From Clostridia bacterium (GTDB lineage Bacteria; Bacillota; Clostridia; Christensenellales; Borkfalkiaceae), in the NCBI GenBank assembly GCA_014805025.1, contig JAAUYR010000021.1, positions 21,639 to 85,638 on the forward strand: a stretch of DNA of 64,000 nucleotides, read 5' to 3'. The stretch's first letter is position 1, and each line of letters begins with the position of its first letter. Position numbers and translations under genes: made by a program. This document shows positions 56,514 to 64,000 of the stretch, in pieces. The notes below the pieces were generated by a model. The model was not told the DNA's origin and did not search any database. It saw only the letters and a program-made list of their open reading frames with translations.

Positions 56514-58547
56514 TTACATGAGAGGCAAGTAAGTTACCGTGTTGGTTATAGACATCATTATGAATATAAGACAGGTTACGAACGAGCCTAAGTAAACCTT
56601 GCCGGTTTTGTTGTAGAAGTAACGGTTGAAAATAGGCAGCAGTATCATCATAGGCACGACGCCCCAAAGCAGGTTTACGTACAGCCAGTTCGTAGTGAGC
56701 CATACCGCGCCGGTTGCGGCAAACACGACGTACTGCAAAAAGATTATTGCAATAAGTCCGAGCGAGTTCGCCACGCACGCGATAACCATACTGCCGACTT
56801 TGCCCCAGCGCGCGTTGCGCATAGAGCAGTTGACCCTTACCGAGTTCGTGAAATAGAACAGGAAGAACAGCGGCATATACATAAGCGCGAGCACTAATAT
56901 TCGCCAGCTTGTGCTGAACATAAACGGCCTTGCGCATACGAAGAAGAATCGAGGGTCGATATGGAATATCAGATACAGGATATCTATAATCGCGTAGAAC
57001 GAGCAGAAAAGTATAAACGCGAGCAGCAACATTTTTAAAACGTTGGTCGGCTTTTCTTTAAGGTTAATTAGCGTTGCGCCGCGCTTTCTGTGTCTTACGA
57101 AATGCGCTATAAGGAACAGGCTCATACCCAACGCTCCGTTCACAAGCGACCAGAGCATAACCGCGTTAGTCATTCGCTGAGGGAACAGCCAGGTAAGACC
57201 GCCGGCCGCCTCGCTTACGCCCGAGGTCAGAGCGTCCGCCGAAAGCGTTGCCATCCAGTTGTACGAGAACAACGCGAACACCGCGCAGACTACGAATATA
57301 CCCCAGAATATCAGCTTATCAACCCACGAATCGTTGTGGCTCATGGGCTGCGGCTCGTGCACGGCCGTAGCAAAGAATTTGGTGCGTAAAAGCAGCGCGC
57401 CCTCGGCAAGTACGAACAGGAACATTCCGGCAAGATACAGACCCTGGAATATCTCCTTGACCCACCATACCTGGTTGCCCGTGGAAAGCTTGCTTTCGCC
57501 GACAGCTTCCTCGAAAACGTAATCGAAGAACTCTATCATGTGCGCAATAGATTCGTTATCGTACGGTTGCAGGCCGTGAACGGTCTTTTCGTTGTGCACG
57601 ACGCGGAAGGAATAATCGTCGGGAGAACCGTAATAATCGTCTATTACGACCTCGGTTACGAAGTTCTCTTCCGAGTTTTCGTGCGCATATATGCCCGAGT
57701 TAACGACGTTTATCGCCGAAATCGTATAGCGCATATCCGAGTAGTCGAGCGAGGTCGCATTCTCCTTATCAACGACGGTGCTCGTGCCCTCGTTCTGGTA
57801 CGCGCCCTCGTCGTATCTCGCGTAAGCAAGCCCGACGTTGCAGTGAAGATTTTTAAGCACGCGCATGTTGCTGTCGGTCAGGTTGCCGTTGCGGACGTAG
57901 CCCGATATGTACGCAGACTGAATTTTTTGGTTGTTGTAAGTGCCGTACTTGGACATTGCGTAAATGCACGCGTTGCCGCCTGCGGAGTGTCCCGCAATGC
58001 CGACGTTGTTAAAGTCGATATAGTCGAAGTTTACGCCGTTGCCGTTTTCGTCCGTTTGGGTAACGTGCTCTATTATTGCGAACAAGCCGTAGCCTGCGGC
58101 TGCCGCGCTTTGGTCGGTGGAGCTGGACTCGCCCTGACTGTACGGGTCGAGGCAGACAACCGCATAACCGCGACGGGAAAGCTCGACGTTGTAGGCCGCC
58201 TGTGTTTCCTTGGTACGCTGATAGCCGGGGCACACGATAACGCAGGGAACTTTGTTATCCTTCGCGACCTTTATGGCCTTTGTAGGCTTGTAAACGTCGG
58301 CAACGACCCAGGTCTTTTCGCCCGTTTTAAGCTTGAACGAAGAAACTTGTACCGTGCCCCAGCTTGTGTTTACCGCAAAGGCAAACAGCGTGCCGATAAA
58401 TATCAGGCAGACAGCTAACGCCATAAGCCATTTGGATTTATCTTTAATGACATCATTAAAGAATTTTTTAAGTACCGCGCCGCATTTTACGAAAAAGTTT
58501 TTAAGCTTTTCCTTAAACGGCACTTTCTGTACGTTTTCATTTTCCAT
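56514..58547 (-). CDS. Membrane-integrated alpha/beta hydrolase (N-terminal TM + hydrolase + C-terminal polytopic domain)
   Basis: VPCVIVCPGYQRTKE; nucleophile elbow GIAGHSAGGNA; multi-TM C-terminus. Confidence 0.75.
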   Translation of the reverse strand: MENENVQKVPFKEKLKNFFVKCGAVLKKFFNDVIKDKSKWLMALAVCLIFIGTLFAFAVNTSWGTVQVSSFKLKTGEKTWVVADVYKPTKAIKVAKDNKVPCVIVCPGYQRTKETQAAYNVELSRRGYAVVCLDPYSQGESSSTDQSAAAAGYGLFAIIEHVTQTDENGNGVNFDYIDFNNVGIAGHSAGGNACIYAMSKYGTYNNQKIQSAYISGYVRNGNLTDSNMRVLKNLHCNVGLAYARYDEGAYQNEGTSTVVDKENATSLDYSDMRYTISAINVVNSGIYAHENSEENFVTEVVIDDYYGSPDDYSFRVVHNEKTVHGLQPYDNESIAHMIEFFDYVFEEAVGESKLSTGNQVWWVKEIFQGLYLAGMFLFVLAEGALLLRTKFFATAVHEPQPMSHNDSWVDKLIFWGIFVVCAVFALFSYNWMATLSADALTSGVSEAAGGLTWLFPQRMTNAVMLWSLVNGALGMSLFLIAHFVRHRKRGATLINLKEKPTNVLKMLLLAFILFCSFYAIIDILYLIFHIDPRFFFVCARPFMFSTSWRILVLALMYMPLFFLFYFTNSVRVNCSMRNARWGKVGSMVIACVANSLGLIAIIFLQYVVFAATGAVWLTTNWLYVNLLWGVVPMMILLPIFNRYFYNKTGKVYLGSFVTCLIFIMMSITNTVTYLPLM

Positions 58548-58558
58548 AATTTTTCCCC

Positions 58559-61500
58559 TTATGCGGTTTGCGGAAGAGCCGCAATCGTAGTATTGGTCAA
58601 TGCAAATTCGTGGAACGCCGCTGAATATTCGTTATCCGTCACCTGAACAATATATTTGTTATAGTTTCCCACCTGTGCGCTGACCTTATAATTTAAGCCA
58701 GTTAAAATTGTTCCGGCACTGGGGAAATTAATAAGATAATCTATATTGTTAGTCTTGTCTTCGTCAGAATTTGCTTCATTAATAGTTGTTACCATTTTTG
58801 TAATAGGATTTTTGCTAGAACTAAATGTGAAATCCTTAAATTCAACCTTGACGTTATCGTAAAGCTTTTCAAATTCTTGTTTTATTTTGTCCATATCTGT
58901 TGTTGAAACAACATTTTTTGAATTTGTATAGTAGCCAACCCTCACGATAACCATTTCTGAAAATCTTGCATACAAGCTGACCTTACCGTCCGTCGCGTGA
59001 TTTTCAACGTCCGCATAAGTTACGGTGCCGCTTAAAAGCGTTTCGTTTTCAGTCTCTTCGGCAGTGAACGCCCAACCTACGAATGTAAAGCCCTCTGCCG
59101 GGGTAGGCGCGTTAAGTTTTTCGCCTTTCGCGTCGGTTGCGTTGGTTACGGTAATTTTTTCGCCGAACTGCTCGTTGCCGTTCATAAGCGTGATTTCTAT
59201 CGAGGAAGCCTCCTCCGCGCTTATATATCCGGGATAAAGTATCTTTTTAGCAGCGTTATTATTTAATACGAAATCATAGAACGCATTCGCCGCAGTACCC
59301 TCGGAAATTTTTGCAATTTTTCTAACAGAGCCGTTCACCGTCAATAACGTATCTTTGTTGCCGATTACTTCTATAGTAAGATTTTCCTTTTGTCCGAACA
59401 TGACGTTATAATCGCCACGGGTAACCAAAGTACAGAAAGCACTAACCGAAGTGCTCGAACCACCGAGCATTGAATACTTAAACTCGTTTACTTCTATTCC
59501 GTTTTCCGTGCAGTAGGTCTGGAATGCGGCTATAAGCTCTTTTACCATATCCTCGTTTACGTAACGCGAGTAAACCGCAAGGTCAAGCACCTTATCCATA
59601 GGGTCTTCACCCTCGGCGTATACGGGATAAAGATTAATCGTTTCAAGCCCGAGCTCGTCAAGGTCGGCAAAGCCCACAGCCTTAGTGCCGAGCACAATCT
59701 CGCCGCCCTCTTTCATGGCCCAGCCTGCAAGGTAATAACCCTCTTCTGCGGCAGGGGCGTTCAACTTGCTGAGAGGCAAGGAATCGCTTGAAGTGTTTTT
59801 AATATCGTAAACCGTATTAAGTCCGTGCAGCGTTACCCTTATGGTATGCTCCTGAACGGTTTTAAAGCCCTCGCAAGTAAGCCTTACGGTTGTTCCTGCG
59901 AACTTGCCGTCCTCGGCAACGCCGTTAAGCGCGGTAAGCTGTTCTTCGGTTAAGGTCAATACGTAGTTCTTTGTAGCGTACTGCGTTCTGTCTTCGTCGG
60001 TTACTTCAACAAGCGTGTTGCCGTTGCCTTCGGGCGCTATAACGGGCTGCTCGCCGTCTTTTACGTCAAGATTGCCCCCTATATATACGCCGTTTTCGCA
60101 CTTTTCTGCAAGTGAATAAGCCGCGCCGCCGTACGCGAAAACGTTAGCGGTAACAAAGCAGTTTTCAACTTTTCCTTCGCCGCTCGTAAGTCCGGCAATG
60201 CCGCCTACGTTAGCATAACCACCCACGTAGCTGTGCTGGCCGCTGCCGCTCTTGTAAATTGCCGCGGCAAAACAATAGGATATACTGCCTGCGTTTTCAC
60301 CGGCGATACCGCCCACGTTTTTGTTGCCGTGAACGCGGATGCCGTCGAACCAGCACTCGGTTATGGTTGCGCCTGCCGCGTTATACGCCGCAATGCCGCC
60401 CAGGTTATTGTTGGGGCTTTCGCCGCTTTCCGAGCGCTGAGCAAGGAGCTTGCCCGAGTTAGTCGTTGCGCAGCTTGAAACCGTGCCGTAGTTGACTGCT
60501 ACGATTCCGCCCATATAACTGTATTTTCTTGTGGAAGTGCCCGTCTCGTTCGAGTTGCCCGCGCCAAGCGTTCCGCCGTTTGTGCAGCTCGTAATTTTGC
60601 CGTAGTTGACTGCGGCAATACCGCCTGCACCCACGCTTGCCTGGGCCGTGCCCGTAAACGCGCAGTTGGAAATTTCGCCGTTATTTATGCCTGCAAAACC
60701 GCCTACACCCCCTACTATGCCGCGTTCAAGCACTTCCAGACTGCCGATAGTACCAAGCTCGCTGGTAATCGTTGCCGAAACGTTGCAGTAGTTTATGCTG
60801 CCGTTATTGACCGCCGCTATAACGCCCGCGCAGTTGCCGGAAACTCCGGGAACGGAGCCGCTTACGGCAAGGTCGTAAATTTCGGCGTGCTCGCCCAAGG
60901 TGTCAAACAGACCGCAGTCGGAAGCTTCTATGGTAACGGTCTTGCCGTTGCCGTCAAGCCTGCCGTCGAAGGTGAAGCCGGCAACTTTGCTCGAAGCCGC
61001 CCTTACCACCACAGAGCTCAACATTTTATAATAACTGTCCTGCGGAACGTCTGCGGTATTAATTGCCGCAAAGTCGGTCGCGTCGTCTATAAGATAGGGA
61101 TTTTCTTCGGTGCCGGCGCCCTTGTAAAGAAGCTTGCCGAACATCACCGCGTCGTCGCCGCTTGTAACTTCCGCGCCGTAAACTCCGCCGAGGGGCTTAA
61201 CCGAGGCCGTCCATTTAACCATATAAATATCCGGCTCGTCCTTGTAGTGCTTAACGGTAACCTCGCAGTTTTCTTCCGAGTAGCATTCCTGCTCCGCATA
61301 TTCGTAATCGGTGCGAGAAATTTTTTGGCTTTCGAACAGCTTAACCGAATACTTAGCGCCCTCTTCCACTCCGCGTTGAAGCCAGGTAAGCGTATTCGAA
61401 AAAGCTACGCCGTCCATTTGCGCGTTGCCGGGAGCCTCGGTTATATGCAGGAATTTAGCGTAAAGCGTGATATCCTTGGTAACCCTTTCGATATCCTTGT

Positions 61501-61753
61501 TCCATACCTTTGTAAGCCCGTCATCCATGCACCAGCCGTCGAGGTAATCGTACTCGTCCTCGTGCGTAACCGGGGGATATTCGGCTATCTTTGCGCCTTT
61601 CTTGACCTTTAAGGGCTGACCTATCTGCGTTTCTCCGTCCATAAAAGTAACGGTGTAATAAGTTGATTTCTGCGCGCATCCGAACGCAAAAACCGTACAC
61701 ATTACGCAAATAAAAGTCAGCACGGCTATAAGGACTTTTCTTTGTCTTTTCAT
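58559..61753 (-). CDS. Large surface lipoprotein with InlB/Listeria-Bacteroides-type and GLUG-like repeats
   Basis: Lipobox VFAFGCAQ; YTVTFMDGETQIGQPLKVKKGAKI...; GGIAGENAGSISYCFAA-type repeats. Confidence 0.75.
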   Translation of the reverse strand: MKRQRKVLIAVLTFICVMCTVFAFGCAQKSTYYTVTFMDGETQIGQPLKVKKGAKIAEYPPVTHEDEYDYLDGWCMDDGLTKVWNKDIERVTKDITLYAKFLHITEAPGNAQMDGVAFSNTLTWLQRGVEEGAKYSVKLFESQKISRTDYEYAEQECYSEENCEVTVKHYKDEPDIYMVKWTASVKPLGGVYGAEVTSGDDAVMFGKLLYKGAGTEENPYLIDDATDFAAINTADVPQDSYYKMLSSVVVRAASSKVAGFTFDGRLDGNGKTVTIEASDCGLFDTLGEHAEIYDLAVSGSVPGVSGNCAGVIAAVNNGSINYCNVSATITSELGTIGSLEVLERGIVGGVGGFAGINNGEISNCAFTGTAQASVGAGGIAAVNYGKITSCTNGGTLGAGNSNETGTSTRKYSYMGGIVAVNYGTVSSCATTNSGKLLAQRSESGESPNNNLGGIAAYNAAGATITECWFDGIRVHGNKNVGGIAGENAGSISYCFAAAIYKSGSGQHSYVGGYANVGGIAGLTSGEGKVENCFVTANVFAYGGAAYSLAEKCENGVYIGGNLDVKDGEQPVIAPEGNGNTLVEVTDEDRTQYATKNYVLTLTEEQLTALNGVAEDGKFAGTTVRLTCEGFKTVQEHTIRVTLHGLNTVYDIKNTSSDSLPLSKLNAPAAEEGYYLAGWAMKEGGEIVLGTKAVGFADLDELGLETINLYPVYAEGEDPMDKVLDLAVYSRYVNEDMVKELIAAFQTYCTENGIEVNEFKYSMLGGSSTSVSAFCTLVTRGDYNVMFGQKENLTIEVIGNKDTLLTVNGSVRKIAKISEGTAANAFYDFVLNNNAAKKILYPGYISAEEASSIEITLMNGNEQFGEKITVTNATDAKGEKLNAPTPAEGFTFVGWAFTAEETENETLLSGTVTYADVENHATDGKVSLYARFSEMVIVRVGYYTNSKNVVSTTDMDKIKQEFEKLYDNVKVEFKDFTFSSSKNPITKMVTTINEANSDEDKTNNIDYLINFPSAGTILTGLNYKVSAQVGNYNKYIVQVTDNEYSAAFHEFALTNTTIAALPQTA

Positions 61754-61778
61754 AATTTTCCGCCTTATCTGTTTTGTT

Positions 61779-62960
61779 TTAGCCTTTGATTATTTTTGAA
61801 ACTCCGGTCTTTACAGCCGCATCCGCAACGGCCTTTGCAACCGACCTGTGCGCGTTTTTATCGTAAGCGTAAGGAAGAATGTAATCGGTTGAAAGCTCCT
61901 TATCGGATACGCAGTTTGCAATGCCGTAAGCCGCGGCTATCATCATTTCGGTGTTCACCGTGTTCGCCCTTACGTCGAGCGCGCCGCGGAAAAGTCCCGG
62001 GAATACCAAAACGTTGTTAATCTGGTTGGGGTATTCCGAAGAACCCGTGCCGACAATGTATGCGCCTGCCTCTTTTGCGTCGTTAGGGTTTATTTCGGGA
62101 ATGGGGTTCGCGCAGGTGAAAAGTATAGGTTTATCGGCCATGGAGCGAACCATATCCTTTGTTACGCAGTTCGGGCCGGAAACCCCGATAAACGCGTCCG
62201 CGCCCTTCATAGCGTCGGCAAGCGTGCCCTTTAAGTGCGAAAGGTTGGTAATTTCCGCAACCTCTTTCTGAGCCGGGTTGAGCCAGTCGTTACCTTTACA
62301 GATTATTCCTTTAAGGTCGCACATTGTAACGTTCTTTACGCCGAGCTTTAAAAGGAATTTGCAAATTGCAATGCCGGCCGCACCGGCGCCGTTTATTACG
62401 AGCTTTATTTCGCCTATCTTTTTGCCGGAAAGCTTCAACGCGTTTATGAGCGCCGCCGCCGAAACTATCGCCGTGCCGTGCTGGTCGTCGTGGAATACGG
62501 GGATATCCAGCTCGGCTTTGAGCCGCGTTTCTATCTCGAAGCAGCGCGGAGCGGAAATATCTTCAAGGTTTATTCCGCCGAACGAGCCTGCCAGAAGCTT
62601 AATGGTTTTAATTATGTCCTCGGTGTCCTTGGAGCTTATGCACAAGGGATACGCGTCAACTCCGCCGTAAGCCTTGAACAGCGCGCACTTGCCTTCCATA
62701 ACCGGCATACCGGCTTCGGGGCCGATGTCGCCGAGTCCGAGCACCGCAGTGCCGTCGGTAATAACGGGAACGGTGTTCCAGCGGCGCGTAAGCTCGAACG
62801 ACTTTTCAACGTCGTTATGTATCGCCATGCACGGCTCCGCAACGCCCGGCGTGTACGCAAGCGAAAGCGCCTCCCTGCTGTCTACGGGAACGCGGCAAAC
62901 CGTTTCGATTTTGCCCTTCCATTCGCCGTGTTTCTTTAATGATGCCTCTCTGTAATTCAT
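61779..62960 (-). CDS. NAD(P)-dependent malic enzyme
   Basis: SLAYTPGVAEPCMAI; NLEDISAPRCFEIE; FHDDQHGTAIV. Confidence 0.95.
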   Translation of the reverse strand: MNYREASLKKHGEWKGKIETVCRVPVDSREALSLAYTPGVAEPCMAIHNDVEKSFELTRRWNTVPVITDGTAVLGLGDIGPEAGMPVMEGKCALFKAYGGVDAYPLCISSKDTEDIIKTIKLLAGSFGGINLEDISAPRCFEIETRLKAELDIPVFHDDQHGTAIVSAAALINALKLSGKKIGEIKLVINGAGAAGIAICKFLLKLGVKNVTMCDLKGIICKGNDWLNPAQKEVAEITNLSHLKGTLADAMKGADAFIGVSGPNCVTKDMVRSMADKPILFTCANPIPEINPNDAKEAGAYIVGTGSSEYPNQINNVLVFPGLFRGALDVRANTVNTEMMIAAAYGIANCVSDKELSTDYILPYAYDKNAHRSVAKAVADAAVKTGVSKIIKG

Positions 62961-63018
62961 AATTCCTCCTTGAAAATAGTTATTAGCTAACTTTTTTTAA
63001 TAATTTCTTTCATTTTCC

Positions 63019-63052
63019 TTTACATTATACTACCATATTATTATAATGTAAA
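63019..63052. promoter_or_regulatory. 11-bp inverted repeat operator candidate
   Basis: TTTACATTATA-N12-TATAATGTAAA between divergent malic enzyme and LysR genes. Confidence 0.6.
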
Positions 63053-63100
63053 ATGATAATATTATATATCTATCATAACAAAAACGCATAGGTAAAAGTA

Positions 63101-63991
63101 ATGAATTACGAGTATTACAAAATATTTTATTACGTAGGCAAGCACAAAAACATAACCCGTGCCGCGGTAGAGCTGTATTCCAGCCAGCCTGCGGTAACGC
63201 GCGCGATACAGAACCTTGAAACGGAGCTTGGTTGCAGGCTGTTCGTGAGAACCAAAAGCGGAGTTGAGTTCACGCACGAGGGCCAAGTGCTTTTCGATTA
63301 CGTCCGCATTGCGCACAGCCAGCTTTTGAAGGGCGAGGACGAAATAAGCCACTCGATAAGCGCGGACAGCGGCACGATTTATATAGGCACTACCGTTACG
63401 GCGCTGTACGAGTATCTCTTTGACGTTTTGGACGATTTCCACCTTAAACACCCGAACGTGAAGTTTAAAATAAACACGGGCTCGAACAACAGCACCATTG
63501 AAAAGTTAAAGAGCGGCATTTTCGATATTGCGTTCGTTTCAACGCCGTGCAATACCTCCAAACCGCTGAATACGGTAAAAATAAAAAGCTTCAACGATAT
63601 TCTTATTGCGGGCAATAACTTTGCCGAGCTTAAAGAAAAAACGCTGAGCTTAAACGATTTAAAGGATTATCCCTTGGTCAGCCTCAGGCACAGTATGCAG
63701 CTTCGGCAGTTTATCGACGACGTGTTCGCCGAAAATGGAATTTCGGTAACGCCGGATATCGAGGCCGACAGCGCAGATTTGTTAGTGCCCATGATAAGCC
63801 ATAACTTCGGGCTCGGGTTTGTTCCGCGCGGTATGGCGCAGGAAGCTATAACGCAGGGTAAGGTTTTTCAGGTTAAGCTCCAAGACGAGCTACCCGAGCG
63901 CAATATCTGTATGATAACCGACCCTCACCATCCGCAGACAAACGCTTCGCGCGAATTCTATAAAATGATAGTTAAGACAATATCCAAATAA
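63101..63991 (+). CDS. LysR-family transcriptional regulator
   Basis: MNYEYYKIFYYVGKHKNITRAAVELYSSQPAVTRAIQNLETELGCRLFVRTKSGVEFTHEG. Confidence 0.94.
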   Translation: MNYEYYKIFYYVGKHKNITRAAVELYSSQPAVTRAIQNLETELGCRLFVRTKSGVEFTHEGQVLFDYVRIAHSQLLKGEDEISHSISADSGTIYIGTTVTALYEYLFDVLDDFHLKHPNVKFKINTGSNNSTIEKLKSGIFDIAFVSTPCNTSKPLNTVKIKSFNDILIAGNNFAELKEKTLSLNDLKDYPLVSLRHSMQLRQFIDDVFAENGISVTPDIEADSADLLVPMISHNFGLGFVPRGMAQEAITQGKVFQVKLQDELPERNICMITDPHHPQTNASREFYKMIVKTISK

Positions 63992-64000
63992 AAATAAGCC

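Noticed and set aside
57540-58418. 292-aa plus-strand ORF
   Set aside because: Antisense to the membrane hydrolase gene; no supporting motif.

Overview
The window is a chromosomal segment of a Firmicutes/Clostridia-like bacterium. The taxonomic call rests on gene order and style and was not tested. Nearly all genes are on the minus strand.

The left third is core translation and transport machinery: the S10 ribosomal-protein cluster, an EF-G-like GTPase, two CobW/G3E GTPases, rpmG-secE-nusG-rplK-rplA-rplJ-rplL, and rplU-rpmA. It also carries BspA-type LRR proteins, a SecB-like chaperone and an RNase E/G.

From about 26 to 58 kb lies a large pectin / hexuronate utilisation region. It contains a GH28-GH105 fusion, a CUT1 ABC transporter with several accessory membrane proteins and an unusually large solute-binding protein, a pectinesterase, uxaC-uxaA-uxaB, kduI, kdgK, eda (with a VOC-like C-terminal extension), kduD, and GH43. 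The right end has a malic enzyme and a divergent LysR regulator.

The most interesting signal is non-coding. Two families of long structured repeats fill successive intercistronic gaps of the hexuronate operon. Family 1 is about 120 nt with 5 copies, one of them in the nusG-rplK gap. Family 2 is about 180 nt with 2 copies. Copies lie in the same orientation right after a stop codon, and their nested inverted-repeat arms change in a compensatory way between copies.

Other highlights are a structured S10 leader behind a perfect TTGACA-N17-TATAAT promoter, three phased operators between a DUF6809-like gene and an XRE regulator, and related GTCTATA palindromes near an AraC-family regulator. No tRNA, rRNA, CRISPR array, transposase or prophage was recognised. 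All family names come from reading the sequences; no database search was possible.
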